Source: Pseudovibrio denitrificans JCM 12308 (lineage in GTDB: Bacteria; Pseudomonadota; Alphaproteobacteria; Rhizobiales; Stappiaceae). Taken from it: a stretch of DNA of 64,000 bases. The stretch is taken from assembly GCF_001310815.1 (NCBI RefSeq), contig NZ_BAZK01000020.1:1-64000 (forward strand), written 5' to 3'. The notes under the pieces are model-generated. The model was not told where the DNA came from, did not search any database, and saw nothing but the letters and a program-made list of their open reading frames with translations. This document shows, in pieces, positions 49,703-60,348 of this stretch (position 1 is the first letter of the stretch; each line of letters begins with the position of its first letter). The position numbers were made by a program, and so were the translations under genes.

Positions 49703-50295
49703 TGGAACGGTTTTACCTGATTACTGGGGATGTGGACTGGATCGAAAAACTCGTGCCTCATGGCGTGAAGCTTGTGCAACTGAGGATCAAAGATCAACCA
49801 GAAACTGAGGTCCGTCGACAAGTCATCAAGGCCCGAGATTTCTGCAAAGCTCATAGTGCCCAGTTGATCATTAATGACTACTGGGAGCTGGCATTGGAAC
49901 TGAGCTGTGACTTCATTCACCTCGGCCAAGAGGACATGGATACCGCAGACTTTACCGCTCTTCGAAAAGCGGGCATTCGCTTTGGTCTTTCTACCCATGA
50001 TGAGGCCGAACTTGATCGAGCCCTCTCTCATAATCCTGAATATGTGGCACTGGGGCCAGTCTATCCAACCAAGCTGAAGAAAATGAAGTGGGCGCCTCAG
50101 GGATTGGATCGCATCCGTCGTTGGAAGCAGATGGTTGGAGAAACACCTCTCGTAGCTATCGGAGGACTAACACCGGAGCGGCTTGCTGGCGTGTTCGAAG
50201 CTGGAGCAGATAGTGCTGCCGTGGTGACTGATATTCTGCAAGCCCCAGATCCGGTTGCCAGAACACAGGAGTGGGCGGAGGCCTGTAGGCTATGA
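49702..50295 (+). CDS. thiE: Thiamine phosphate synthase ThiE
   Basis: ThiE joins HMP diphosphate and thiazole phosphate to thiamine phosphate. The 197-residue TIM-barrel protein has FYLITGDVDW, VQLRIKD, LIINDYWELALELSCDFIHLGQEDMD, the FGLSTHDEAELDRAL block, YVALGPVYPTKLKKM and VAIGGLTPERLAGVFEAGADSAAVV. The phosphate-binding glycine loops are present. It overlaps both neighbours in the operon (thiG by 1 base, thiF by 4). Confidence 0.94.
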   Translation: MERFYLITGDVDWIEKLVPHGVKLVQLRIKDQPETEVRRQVIKARDFCKAHSAQLIINDYWELALELSCDFIHLGQEDMDTADFTALRKAGIRFGLSTHDEAELDRALSHNPEYVALGPVYPTKLKKMKWAPQGLDRIRRWKQMVGETPLVAIGGLTPERLAGVFEAGADSAAVVTDILQAPDPVARTQEWAEACRL

Positions 50296-51257
50296 CCCGC
50301 TATGATCGTCAGATGATTTTGCCGGAGGTCGGTACAGAAGGCCAAGGCCGGCTACGCGCTTCGCATGTGCTGGTGGTTGGAGCTGGAGGGTTGGGGTGTC
50401 CAGTTCTGCAGTATCTTGCTGGTGCCGGAGTTGGCATCATCACGATTGTTGATCCCGATGTTGTTGAAGAGAGCAACCTTCATCGCCAACCTTTGTATTC
50501 CCTTGCTAATGTCGGTGAGAGCAAAGCGTATGCGGCTGCGGCTCGTTTGCATGGCTATAATCCAGAGGTAGAACTGCGCGCACGCAACATTGCGCTGGAG
50601 CCGGGGAACGTCGCTGAGTTGGTTGGTCAGGCAGATATCATTGTCGATGCTGCTGATACCTTCGCAGCGTCTTACATTCTCTCTGACGAATGTTACCGGC
50701 AAGGCAAACCGCTCATCTCAGCATCTGCATTGAGAACCACCGGGTACCTTGGTGGATTTTGTGGCGGTGTGCCTTCGCTAAGGGCGGTCTTTCCTGCTCC
50801 GCCTTCCAACGCTGTAAACTGCTCATGTGCAGGTGTGCTTGGCCCAGCAGTTGGAAGCATCGGTACCATGCAGGCGCAGATGGTTCTGGCGGTGTTGCTT
50901 GGCTTCTCTCCGAACCCAATGGGTCGCCTCATTACAATCGATCTTAAGAGCTTTGGGTTCGGTGGGTTCTCTTTCTTCAACGCGAAGGAACCAGAGTGGC
51001 ATGCTCCGTTTATCTCAACAGAAGGCTTAAGCTCTGATGATCTGGTGATTGAGCTGAGAGACAACATAGAAGCACCCGAGCCCGTTTGTCCAAGTGCCCA
51101 GCGTGTTCTACCAGAAGAACTCACCAACTACGACTTCAACGGCACCCAGCGCATTGTGCTTTGTTGCCGGACTGGTTTACGGGCATGGCGAGGGGCTCAA
51201 GCACTTTCAGAGCGAGGGTTTAAGAACATCGCTCTAATTGCTGATAGCAGGAGCTAA
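50292..51257 (+). CDS. thiF: ThiF-type adenylyltransferase with rhodanese-like tail
   Basis: This E1-like enzyme adenylates the ThiS C-terminus. The N-terminal 230 residues carry the nucleotide motif HVLVVGAGGLGCPVLQYLAGAGVG, then VDPDVVEESNLHRQPLY, the DAADTFAASYILSDECY loop, and a Cys-rich NCSCAGVLGP. The C-terminal end (about 285-321) holds a short rhodanese-like segment IVLCCRTGLRAWRGAQAL with a possible active Cys, so it may combine activation and sulfur transfer. In length it matches short ThiF/MoeB-rhodanese fusions. It overlaps the convergent LacI gene by 4 bases. Confidence 0.9.
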   Translation: MTRYDRQMILPEVGTEGQGRLRASHVLVVGAGGLGCPVLQYLAGAGVGIITIVDPDVVEESNLHRQPLYSLANVGESKAYAAAARLHGYNPEVELRARNIALEPGNVAELVGQADIIVDAADTFAASYILSDECYRQGKPLISASALRTTGYLGGFCGGVPSLRAVFPAPPSNAVNCSCAGVLGPAVGSIGTMQAQMVLAVLLGFSPNPMGRLITIDLKSFGFGGFSFFNAKEPEWHAPFISTEGLSSDDLVIELRDNIEAPEPVCPSAQRVLPEELTNYDFNGTQRIVLCCRTGLRAWRGAQALSERGFKNIALIADSRS

Positions 51258-52306
51258 CTTTGTGCCTGCTGCTTTTCGAGATTGCACGTATCAGCGCCAC
51301 GCTCGATCAAGTCAGGCACAAACAGCTTCTGGAGATTTTTAGGATCCTCACCGCCAATTAAGTCCAGCATGAACTGGCCCAGCGTTTCGCTTGGCTTCGA
51401 TATCGGGAGATAACAAGTTGTAATTGGCGGTGAGAAATACTGCGACACATTCAGGTCGTCCGTTGCAATCACGACCGCATCGCGGCCATGTTCCATACCA
51501 CGCACCTGAAACCCAGAAAGAACGCCCATTGCCGTCGCTTCATTGGCACAAATATAGGCAGTTGGAGGCTCTTCAAACATAGACATCTCAAAGAGTTGCT
51601 CACGGCCAAATGCTGGTGTCAGACGGCCATAAGCAATCAGAGATGGATCGAAACTCAATCCTGCACGAGACAAGGATGCAGTGTAGGCTTCCACCCGGTT
51701 TTGCGTGTAGTTCAGCTCTTCTCTGGCGTTGATCATTGCAATCCGACGATGGCCTTTAGAGAGCAGGCGATCCACGCAGATCGTGACAATGCGGCGATTG
51801 TCCGTATCCACATAGGCATGGGGTGCACTGGCATCACTGGTACCATACGTGACAAACGGGAACTCCTTCTCCTGCATGAAGCTGATGCGGGGGTCGTTTA
51901 CGCGTGTTCCGGAGATGATAATGCCATCAGCCTTCTTATTCTGGACGATACGCTTGATGACTTCGAAGCTCTCATCAAAACTGGCTACCTGATACTGCAC
52001 CACGCGATAGGGCGTGTGGGCGATTGCTCGGGAGATGCCGCTGATTAATTGCGTATATCCCACCCCAGCCCATTCATCGTCATCCGGTGATGCAATGACG
52101 GTCACCATGGCAATCTGATAGGTCTTGCCAGTGCGCAGTTGAACACCGCTTATATTCAGCTCATAACCCAGCTCTTTTGCAGCTTGCAGAACCTTGTCAC
52201 GGGTACGCGGGCGCACCTGGGGAGAAGCATTGAGCGCTTTTGAAACAGTGGCTGTTGAGAGCCCTGTTTCTTTCGCAATTGTTTTGATCGTTGGTCTTTG
52301 CGCCAT
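51254..52306 (-). CDS. LacI-family transcriptional regulator
   Basis: The 350-residue repressor has the LacI helix-turn-helix and hinge (TIKTIAKETGLSTATVSKALNASPQVRPRTRDKVLQAAKELGYELN) and a periplasmic-binding-like sugar domain (KKADGIIISGTRVND, YVDTDNRRIV, AMGVLSGFQVRG). It ends the ABC/GH operon, which likely includes its own operator at 58244-58253. The same operator precedes the GH42 gene, so these are its probable targets. Confidence 0.92.
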   Translation of the reverse strand: MAQRPTIKTIAKETGLSTATVSKALNASPQVRPRTRDKVLQAAKELGYELNISGVQLRTGKTYQIAMVTVIASPDDDEWAGVGYTQLISGISRAIAHTPYRVVQYQVASFDESFEVIKRIVQNKKADGIIISGTRVNDPRISFMQEKEFPFVTYGTSDASAPHAYVDTDNRRIVTICVDRLLSKGHRRIAMINAREELNYTQNRVEAYTASLSRAGLSFDPSLIAYGRLTPAFGREQLFEMSMFEEPPTAYICANEATAMGVLSGFQVRGMEHGRDAVVIATDDLNVSQYFSPPITTCYLPISKPSETLGQFMLDLIGGEDPKNLQKLFVPDLIERGADTCNLEKQQAQS

Positions 52307-52313
52307 TGGATAC

Positions 52314-54025
52314 TCAAGCTGGGGTCAGTTGTGCCTTTGACAGCACATCCTGAAAACGAAGATAGACAGCGGATGTCCAAGCGAATGCTTTGTCGCGTAG
52401 ACCGTCTCCAGTCAAGGCATCAAAGTTTTCTGCCATTCCTGAAGCCTCGCAAGTTCTCATAAACCGCTTTGCCAGTTCATGCGCCAGTCGGATCTCACCT
52501 TGCTGACATAAACCATCGAAGATCAGCAGTGTGGTAGGCGCCCATATGGGGCCACGCCAATATCCATCTGCTTCATAGTAAGTGCTCTGTGGGTGTTCTG
52601 TAGCAGGTCCCCATTCAGTGAGGAAGCCTAGGGAATTGAACCTTTCGAGCAGTTTCTCTGCAATCTCTCTTGGCAGATCACTGCCGAGCAACAGCGGCAT
52701 AAACTGGGCAAGGCTGGTATCCGGAAGGATCAACTCTGGTTGCGCTGATTTGCGGAACTCAAAGGTTTTGCCGTTCCAGAGCTGTTTGATCATCAGATCC
52801 CTGAGGTCCGTGCTTATCTGATCAAATTTGCTAGCAACCTCTGGTGCTTCGGCCTTTCTGTGCAGCTGCGCAATGCACTTTGCAGTCAGGCAGAGGAATG
52901 TGGGGAGGTCTGGCCCAATCACAGGTCCGCCGTGATCGAAGAAGCTGGCATTATCCCAGCCGCTGTCGTTGCCGTGAAAATAGCTCGGAAGCTCCTGCGG
53001 GTTTGCGCGTGTGTGCGTGAGCCAGTAACTGAGCTGACGCTCCATTTTCTCGCGCAGATAGACGAGTTGATCAGATGTAAAACTTCCCCGATATGTTTCA
53101 AGTATGTGGGAGATGGCCCAGCCATGGACGGGGGGCTTTGTGAATGCGAACGAAGCTCCAACATCATGCACAAAGTCTGGCAGTAAACCGCTGTTGTCTT
53201 GCCACTCATAAATGGCTGCAAACTGACTAAACGCTAGTTCAGGATCAATGCCAGCAAGACCTATGGCAGAAAAGGCGTTGTCCCAGCTCCAGATGTTGAT
53301 CATGTGGTTCTTGGACATGTACGTGGCTGGATGTGTCAGGGTACCCTCCGCCGGGACTGTGTTTGCCCATAGAAGGTACGTGGCTAACTTCTCCGCTTCA
53401 CTCTGATGTTGCTTTCCATGCCATTCGGCGAAGGCTTGCTGAGACGCTGCCTGGACATCCTCAAACGAAGTCTTCGCAATATCCGGGCAAAGGCGTCGAT
53501 GAAGGATTATACCGCCTTCAAACCGTTCTCCTGAGAAGGTCAAGGCAACGTTGTCTGCGTGGTCTCGTCGCCAGTTGCCTTCAACGGTGGCGTTGCCCTT
53601 AGAGGCGAAGGGCGTAAGGCGCAAGTTTTCTCCCGCGGCCACAATACATTGCTCACCACTTGGATGTTGGAAAGCGTAGTCGTACCGGGAGTCTTCAAGA
53701 GCAAATCGAACCGAGCTCTCTGCCCTTTTAGATGGAGTACTTCTCCATTCCCGATACAGAAGCTGATGTCTCCTCTTTTTTGCTCATCAGCGAACAGTTC
53801 AACATCCAACCTGTGTGGAGATAGAGAGAACTGAGGAGTTAGTTCTGAACCATCCTCGCTTAAGAACTCCAACTTGCACAAACGACCGAGGCTGGGTCGC
53901 TCATCTCCGCCCGCCACGTAGCGCAGGTAGCATTGATGTTCACCACACTGCCCACGTACCATGGAAAGCGTTGTGAAGCGTTGGTAGTGGGAGAAGGGTA
54001 CCCGGTCAAAGTCAAATAGCGTCAT
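52314..54025 (-). CDS. MGH1-like / GH63-type glycoside hydrolase (frameshifted)
   Basis: A glycosidase with an N-terminal beta-sandwich part (FDFDRVPFSHYQRF...) and a C-terminal (alpha/alpha)6 barrel. The barrel has IWSWDNAFSAIGLAGIDPELAFSQF, LPSYFHGNDSGWDNASFFD, and ESTYYEADGYWRGPIWAPTTLLIF-like motifs typical of GH63/mannosylglycerate hydrolase-like enzymes. The frame breaks near 53724 on the coding strand (GGGG read as GGG) between LHLKG and AESSVRFALEDSRYDYAF. The joined protein has about 571 residues. No signal peptide, so it probably acts on imported oligosaccharide. It follows the permease gene with a 3-base gap. Confidence 0.82.
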
Positions 54026-54028
54026 GCA

Positions 54029-54844
54029 TTACCCTTTCACCGAGGAACCAATTGAACCGTCCATGATGTAGCGCTGTGCAAAGAAGAACAGGATCAACGG
54101 CGGAATGCAGAGGACAACCGTAATTGCCGCAATCGAGGTGATGTCTGTTTCGTGCAGGCCCTTGAACATGGAAAGGCCCAGCGTCAGCGTGTATTTGGAC
54201 TGATCGTTTAGATAGATCAGCGGACCCAGATAGTCGTTCCATGCGTTCATGAAATGGAAGGTACCAACAAGCACGAGCGCTGGCATCATCAATGGCAGGT
54301 GGATGCGCCAGTAGATCTGCCAAGAGTTTGCGCCATCCATGCGCGCGGCTTCATCAATTTCGATGGGCACAGTCATAATGTATTGGCGCAACAGGAACAC
54401 GAAGAATGCATCTGCAAAGTAAGCTGGCACAATCAATGGTTTGAGCGTGTTGATCCAGCCAAGCATGTTGAACTCCATGTAGAGCGGGATCATTTTCACA
54501 TCCCACGGGATCATCATGGTTGAGAGCAACAGGACGAAGATGGCATCGCGGCCCTTGAACTGAAAACGTGCAAAGCCGAAAGCAACCAGTGAGCAAGAAA
54601 ACAGCTGTCCGATGGTCGAGAGAACCACCACAATCACTGAGTTTTTGAGATAAACATCAAAAGGTTGTTTGAACCATGCAGTGACAAAGTTCTCCCACAT
54701 AACCTCATTTGGCCAGAAGACAGGCGGGAACTGGTAGAGTTCTCCGATGTTTTTTACTGCGGTGATGAAGGTCCAATAAAATGGGATGATGAACATCGCC
54801 GAGAGGAACAACAGCGCGCTATACGTGAGGGCTCTAGTCATCAT
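54029..54844 (-). CDS. Sugar ABC transporter permease, MalG type
   Basis: The 271-residue permease has six helices (TYSALLFLSAMFIIPFYWTFI; FSCSLVAFGFARFQF; AIFVLLLSTMMIPW and others) and the EAA loop EIDEAARMDGANSWQIYWRIHLPLMMPALVLV. It pairs with the overlapping MalF-type permease upstream (11-base overlap). CUT1-group carbohydrate importer. Confidence 0.92.
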   Translation of the reverse strand: MMTRALTYSALLFLSAMFIIPFYWTFITAVKNIGELYQFPPVFWPNEVMWENFVTAWFKQPFDVYLKNSVIVVVLSTIGQLFSCSLVAFGFARFQFKGRDAIFVLLLSTMMIPWDVKMIPLYMEFNMLGWINTLKPLIVPAYFADAFFVFLLRQYIMTVPIEIDEAARMDGANSWQIYWRIHLPLMMPALVLVGTFHFMNAWNDYLGPLIYLNDQSKYTLTLGLSMFKGLHETDITSIAAITVVLCIPPLILFFFAQRYIMDGSIGSSVKG

Positions 54845-55796
54845 TGGCCTCCGTCTTTTTCATCTCGCCTTCGTAATAGACCCATGCAGAAGATGACTTC
54901 AGAACCATCATGGACAGTGCGAGGATGATCAGGAACATGACCCAGGAGTTGGCAGCAGCAAATCCCATTTCGAAGTATTTGAATGCGTTGTCGTAAATGT
55001 ACATGGCGAAGAAGTAGGTGCTCTCCAAAGGACCGCCGCCGGTCAGCAGCAATGCGATTGTCAGTTGCTGGAAAGCTGAGATGATCGATGTGATCACTGT
55101 AAAGAGCAGCATGGGTGAAAGCATAGGGATGGTAATGTAAACCAGCCTCGCCCACGCAGGCACGCCGGAAATCTTGGCAGCTTCGTACAGCTCTTTCGGG
55201 ATGGATTGCAGGCCCGTCAGCAAGATGAGCATGGTTCCGCCAAGCCCCCAGAGAGAAGCGATCACGATTGCCAGCAAAGACCAGTTTGGGTCACCCAGCC
55301 AGTTTGGTCCTTCAATGCCCGCAAGGCCGAGCAGGAAATTCAGGATTCCGTACTCGTGGCTGTAGATCCACGCCCAGATGGTGACGAGCGCGACACCGGA
55401 GATCACTGAAGGCAGATAGAAAATTGTTCTGAAAAAGCCTGTCCCGATGACTTTCTGATTAAGCAGAACGGCAAGGAGCAAGCCGAGGATCACGTTGAAT
55501 GGCACAAAGAACAGGCCAAACTTCACCGTGATCCAGAGACTGTCCCAGAACAGTGGATCTTCAGTCAGCATGACCTGGTAGTTTTGCAACCCAACGAACG
55601 TCCGCTCCCCCACCACAGGCCAGTCATAAAAGCTCATAATGAATGAGAAGATGAGCGGCCCAAGGGTGAAGAACAGGAAACCCAGAATCCAGGGAGAGAT
55701 GAATAGATATGGCGTTAGCTTTTCGATGAAGCGATGCCGCTCCTCAGCAACTTCATCCTGCACGACCAGTGTAGTCATCTCTCCCTCCCCCAACAT
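54834..55796 (-). CDS. Sugar ABC transporter permease, MalF type
   Basis: The 320-residue permease begins with a short cytoplasmic tail and the helix LFISPWILGFLFFTLGPLIFSF. Its EAA loop reads ELYEAAKISGVPAWARLVYITIPMLSPMLLF. It starts 2 bases after the binding-protein stop and overlaps the next permease, consistent with one operon. Confidence 0.92.
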   Translation of the reverse strand: MLGEGEMTTLVVQDEVAEERHRFIEKLTPYLFISPWILGFLFFTLGPLIFSFIMSFYDWPVVGERTFVGLQNYQVMLTEDPLFWDSLWITVKFGLFFVPFNVILGLLLAVLLNQKVIGTGFFRTIFYLPSVISGVALVTIWAWIYSHEYGILNFLLGLAGIEGPNWLGDPNWSLLAIVIASLWGLGGTMLILLTGLQSIPKELYEAAKISGVPAWARLVYITIPMLSPMLLFTVITSIISAFQQLTIALLLTGGGPLESTYFFAMYIYDNAFKYFEMGFAAANSWVMFLIILALSMMVLKSSSAWVYYEGEMKKTEANDD

Positions 55797-55798
55797 TC

Positions 55799-57037
55799 TT
55801 ATTTCAGGTGACGCTTGGAACGCGCAACCGCACTATCCAAATGCTTCTTAGCGTTGCCTTTTTCGATCATTGTCGCTTCAATCGCGCGCTCAAGATTGGT
55901 TTGGATCTTGCCCCAGTTCTTATGCTTGAGGAACGCGTTGGACTCGCGATCTGAAAGCGCTAGCATTTCGAAGAATGGCTGGAAAATTGGGTCAGATGTG
56001 AGTTCCATCTCTTCAGCAACACTCGTGCGGATCGGCAGATCGTTCTCACGCAGCTTCACGGCCTCTGGAGAGGCAAAGAACTTCACGAACTTCCAAGCGA
56101 GTTCCGGGTTCTTGGTCGCTTTCGCGATAGACATGGCAGATGCACCGATGGACGAATGAACTGGCTTGTCTCCGAATGCGGGCAGCATTGCTACGCCGTA
56201 GTTGATGCCTGCTTTATCAATGCCGCCTTTGGACCACATCGCACTCTGGAACATTGCTAGCTTGCTGCCTTTGAACAGCGCGGAACCGGAGGTGTTGTCG
56301 CCAATACCGAGAACCGTAGCTTCCTCGTTCTTCGCCATCTCTGCAAACATGGTCAGTACTTCAACAGCCTCAGGACTGTTCATATATCCGTCCACGGTGC
56401 TACCATCTTCGGCGATAAACCTTGTGCCGTTGGACCAGAAGAATTGCTCGTAATCGTATGGATCTGGCTTGGCTTCCACGGCAAAGCCGTAGGTTTTGCT
56501 GGCTTTATCGCGGAACTTGGCGGCTTTTGCGCGAAGATCCGCCCAAGTCCAGCCTGCTACCGGCTCAGCAACACCGGCTGCAGCAAACATATCCTTGTTG
56601 TAGTAGACCACATGAGTGGTGAAGCCTGCCGGAATACCATAGGCCTTGCCTTCCACACGGGTGATGTTGATCAGGCCTGCCGGGATGTCTTCAAGGTCCA
56701 TCTCCTCAGCATCGCGCGCCATCAGCTCATCCAGAGGCATCAGTGACGAGTGGTATTTGGGGTAATTCCACATATACATGACATCAGGCGGATTTCCGGC
56801 ACCGAATGCGGCGATCAGCTTTTTGTCATAGCCGTCACCATAGGATTCCACCTGCACTTTTACACCGGGGTTGTCCGCTTCGAACCGCTTGGAGATTTCC
56901 TGTAGAATGCCAAGGTTCTCGCTGCTGTTCCACGTTGCAAACCGGAGCACCTCTTCTGCAGATACAGCACTGGCTCCTCCCAAAGCCATCGAGGCAACTG
57001 CCGTCACCATCGCCAGTTGTTTCAGATGCTTTTTCAT
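55799..57037 (-). CDS. Sugar ABC transporter binding protein (family 1)
   Basis: The 412-residue periplasmic protein has a signal peptide (KKHLKQLAMVTAVASMALGGASAVSA) and the family-1 fold: LRFATWNSSENLGILQEISKRFE, KKLIAAFGAGNPPDVMYMWNYP, AYGIPAGFTTHVVYYNKDMF, and SKLAMFQSAMWSKGGIDKAG. GAGGAGAGG precedes ATG 57037. The adjoining glycosidase genes suggest an oligosaccharide with beta-galactoside or mannose/glucose units; this is not proven. Confidence 0.92.
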   Translation of the reverse strand: MKKHLKQLAMVTAVASMALGGASAVSAEEVLRFATWNSSENLGILQEISKRFEADNPGVKVQVESYGDGYDKKLIAAFGAGNPPDVMYMWNYPKYHSSLMPLDELMARDAEEMDLEDIPAGLINITRVEGKAYGIPAGFTTHVVYYNKDMFAAAGVAEPVAGWTWADLRAKAAKFRDKASKTYGFAVEAKPDPYDYEQFFWSNGTRFIAEDGSTVDGYMNSPEAVEVLTMFAEMAKNEEATVLGIGDNTSGSALFKGSKLAMFQSAMWSKGGIDKAGINYGVAMLPAFGDKPVHSSIGASAMSIAKATKNPELAWKFVKFFASPEAVKLRENDLPIRTSVAEEMELTSDPIFQPFFEMLALSDRESNAFLKHKNWGKIQTNLERAIEATMIEKGNAKKHLDSAVARSKRHLK

Positions 57038-57050
57038 TCCTCTCCTCCTT

Positions 57051-58205
57051 CTATGCAATGCAAAGTGCTGCGGTTTCCTGACGTTCAATCAATGAACGTG
57101 TTTCCCCATCCAACTGACGCGGATAGGCCTCCCCCTCAGGATTGAAAAGATGGCAGTGCTCTGCTGGAAATTTGAGATGGACTCTGTCGCCCATGTTGAC
57201 CGGATGCGTTCCCCTTGTGACAACCGTAAGCCCCTGCCCGGTATCCAACCGAACGTGAACCTGGCTTTCTGTTCCCAATCGCTCAACCAGTTCCACATTG
57301 CCGCTCATATGGGCTTCTGCTTCCTCAACCAGCTCCACATTTTCCGGACGAATGCCGAATGTGTGGAGCTGGCCGGGAATGTGTTGCACGGGAGCACTTA
57401 GCTGAAACGGAATAGATCCAGACATGCTTTCAGAGGTAAGCGCAATGCTCATCTCATTGATCGCACTGGCGTTTACTTTCATCATGTTCATCTTGGGCGA
57501 ACCGATGAAACCGGCAACAAACAGGTTTTGTGGGGCATAAAACAGCTCAAGCGGAGTGCCAAACTGTGCGACAACGCCTTTGCTCAGAACAACGACACGG
57601 CTGGAGAGCGTCATGGCCTCGACTTGGTCATGCGTGACGTAGATCATCGTCGCACCCAGTCGACGGTGCAGGTTGGCTAGCTCCACGCGCATGCTGACAC
57701 GCAGGCCAGCATCGAGATTGGAGAGTGGCTCATCCAGCAAGAACAGCTTGGGATCACGTACGATTGCACGCCCAATAGCAACACGCTGACGCTGGCCGCC
57801 CGAGAGCTGCTTGGGACGGCGCTTCAGTAAGTCTGAGATTTGCAAGATGCGAGCTGCGGTTTGAACGCGTTCTTCAATCTCCGCTTTGGGTACGCCGTTT
57901 AAAGACAGGCCAAAAGAGAGATTTTTGTAGACGTTCATATGCGGATAGAGCGCATAGTTTTGAAAAACCATCGCAATATCCCGCTTGGCAGGTGGCAGCT
58001 GCGTGATGTTTCGCTCTCCCAACCACACTGATCCGCCGGACACGTCCTCCAGACCTGCGATGGACCGCAGCAGTGTGGTCTTTCCGCAGCCAGATGGACC
58101 GAGGAAACTCACGAACTCGCCATCACGGATGTCCAGATCAATCCCGGTCAACACCTGCGTTGTGCCGAAGCTCTTATAAAGCTGTTTGATATTCACCCCT
58201 GCCAT
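57051..58205 (-). CDS. Sugar ABC transporter ATPase (MalK/UgpC family)
   Basis: This 384-residue ATPase has Walker A GPSGCGKTT, signature LSGGQRQRVAIGRAIVRDP, Walker B LFLLDEPLSNLDAGLR, and VTHDQVEAMTLSSRVV. A C-terminal TOBE-like part includes GIRPENVELVEEAE. ATG 58205 is chosen because GGGGGGAGA precedes it by the right distance. It is the first gene of the operon ATPase, binding protein, two permeases, glycosidase, LacI. Confidence 0.92.
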   Translation of the reverse strand: MAGVNIKQLYKSFGTTQVLTGIDLDIRDGEFVSFLGPSGCGKTTLLRSIAGLEDVSGGSVWLGERNITQLPPAKRDIAMVFQNYALYPHMNVYKNLSFGLSLNGVPKAEIEERVQTAARILQISDLLKRRPKQLSGGQRQRVAIGRAIVRDPKLFLLDEPLSNLDAGLRVSMRVELANLHRRLGATMIYVTHDQVEAMTLSSRVVVLSKGVVAQFGTPLELFYAPQNLFVAGFIGSPKMNMMKVNASAINEMSIALTSESMSGSIPFQLSAPVQHIPGQLHTFGIRPENVELVEEAEAHMSGNVELVERLGTESQVHVRLDTGQGLTVVTRGTHPVNMGDRVHLKFPAEHCHLFNPEGEAYPRQLDGETRSLIERQETAALCIA

Positions 58206-58237
58206 GGATCTCCCCCCGAAGCTGAGCAAGGCCACTC

Positions 58238-58258
58238 AAAATATAAACGTTTAATTTT
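58238..58258. promoter_or_regulatory. LacI-type operator O1
   Basis: A 21-bp block with palindromic core TAAACGTTTA (58244-58253), about 40 bases before the ATPase start. An identical 21-bp block lies at 60349-60369. Confidence 0.75.
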
Positions 58259-58292
58259 ATATGTAAAGCTACTTATGTTTTGATCGCCTTAC

Positions 58293-60261
58293 TCACCCAT
58301 CTGGTTCATCCGACCAGATCACCACGCCAAACGGCGGGATCTGCTCTCCTCCCACAAACGTCTTAACTGAGCTTCCAAGCTCGATCTTTCTGACTTTACT
58401 GGTGAAATTGAACGCAAACTTAAGATGCCCACGCTGTGTGATGCGTAAGCCCTCCTGCGCCCCGGCGTGAGGCTCCACACCAGCCCATTTCACCAGATAC
58501 TCAGCGAGCTTCTTCTGAAACTCACCATCAAAATGCGCGGCGGCATAGATGCACTTCGCGTTACCAACTAAAGCCGGTTGGCCGTCACGATAGTCAGACT
58601 GGAAGTTAGCCAGAACAGTCTCTGAACTCTTCAGGCTTTCACGCCAGTTGGTGACTTCACCCAAATAGTCCTCAAAGAAGATCTGATCCTGATTGTAAGG
58701 TGGAAGGGACTCCACACGCACCACATCCAGATCAATGAGAGTTTTGAAGCTGCCCGGCGGCAGTGGTTCAGCCACGTGCATATGTTTTGTTTTACTGCCC
58801 GTTCTTGGTCCCAGAAAAACTTTGGCTTCAGCCTCCTTCAGGCGTGACGCAAACTCGGGATCATCAATGATCACGTCAGGCAGGATGATCAGTTTATATC
58901 CTGTAAGGTCAGAGTGTGGGCCAATGATATCAATATCAACGCCGAACTGAGAAAACGTTGCGTACCAGTCCATTGCCACTTTCGCGCTGGAGTAATCAGC
59001 TCCCTGAGGCAAAGTATGAGAAGCCCAACGAGACGGATAATCCAGCACGAGGGCCACCTGTGCCTTTTGTCTGGCTCCTGTTTCAGGTAGTGATGCGCAT
59101 TCTTTCGCAACCTGAGCCACTTCCCAAAACGCTTGATCAGGTTCATTGTTGGTCAACAGCAGGCCTGTATGGAACTGCTCCTGCGCGAACTTAGATTGGC
59201 GCCAACGGAAGTAACAGACAACATCAATGCCATGAGCATAGGCCAGCCATGTCCAGAGGCGGATCATGCCATCCTGCGGCGATTGATTGTGTCTTGCCCA
59301 GTTCACCGGCCCCGGCTGCTGCTCCATCACCCAAGCTTTTCCTTTGCCCACATGGCGATAAAGATCATGATTGAAAGCCGGTTGATCTGGTAGCCCTACC
59401 TTAAAAGGCGTGCTTTTTCAGTGTCATCCTTAGGAGCGTTGACCAGGGCACCCATGGGATAACTGTCCCAGGAGGCAAAGTCGATGTCATTGCCAACAGC
59501 GTAGTGATCGTAATCCGTGTTATGACCCATGAAGTTATGGGTAATAGGCGCATTGCCGACATGCTTTCGCAGCACATCCACCTGAGTGCGATTGAACAGC
59601 ACCACCTGATCAGACGAGAAGCGATAGAAGTCCAGTAGATGGCTTGGGCTCGGCTCTTCAACGAGATTATTGGGTAACTCCACCTGCTCAAATGAGGTGT
59701 AATGCATACCCCAGAAGCACGTTCCCCACGCTTCGTTCAGGGCGTCGATCGAGCCATACTGCTGCTGGAGCCAGTGACTGAAAGCCTGTTTTGCTGCGGG
59801 TGAGTAGCTGTAGATCGTGTCGTGGTCGCCGTACTCGTTATCAATCTGCCAGGCTTTGACGTGTTGGTTCTTGCCATATCTCTTTGCAAAGGCTTCTGCA
59901 ATTTTTGCTGCGTACTCAAGATAGATTGGGCTGGAGAAGCAGTAGTGGCGCCGCGCACCAAACTTGCGTGTCACTCCGTTTTCGTCAACCGGCAGAATTT
60001 CAGGATGCTTATCAATCAACCATCTGGGAGGCGCTGCTGTTGGTGTGCACATAACAACCTGCAAACCCGCTTCGCCGAGGATGTTGACGCTTTATCCAAC
60101 CACGCCCAGTCAAACACGCCCTCTTCCCGCTCGACAAGAGCCCATGAGAACTCCGCAACGCGCACCCATGTGAGTCCCAACTCAACCATCCTACGCGCAT
60201 CATCCGCCCATAGCTCCTCTGGCCATTGCTCCGGATAATAGCAAGTCCCCAACTCCAACAT
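58293..60261 (-). CDS. Beta-galactosidase, GH42 family (two frameshifts)
   Basis: A GH42 TIM-barrel glycosidase beginning [20 protein letters not shown]. The acid/base Glu sits in [12 protein letters not shown] and the nucleophile Glu in [14 protein letters not shown], both present. The frame breaks near 60087 (GCGGTC read as GCGTC) and near 59399 (AAGGGTAGGG read as AAGGTAGGG). Joining gives about 656 residues, the usual GH42 length, with the C-terminal trimerisation and beta domains. No signal peptide: it acts in the cytoplasm on imported galactoside. It has its own LacI-type operator upstream. Confidence 0.92.
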
Positions 60262-60348
60262 CCAACACGCCCCAACTCATTCACCTGGCACTCGCTGAAT
60301 GACCTTGCGAGAATCACTCAACACCTGAGATATATCAGAGAGTCAGAT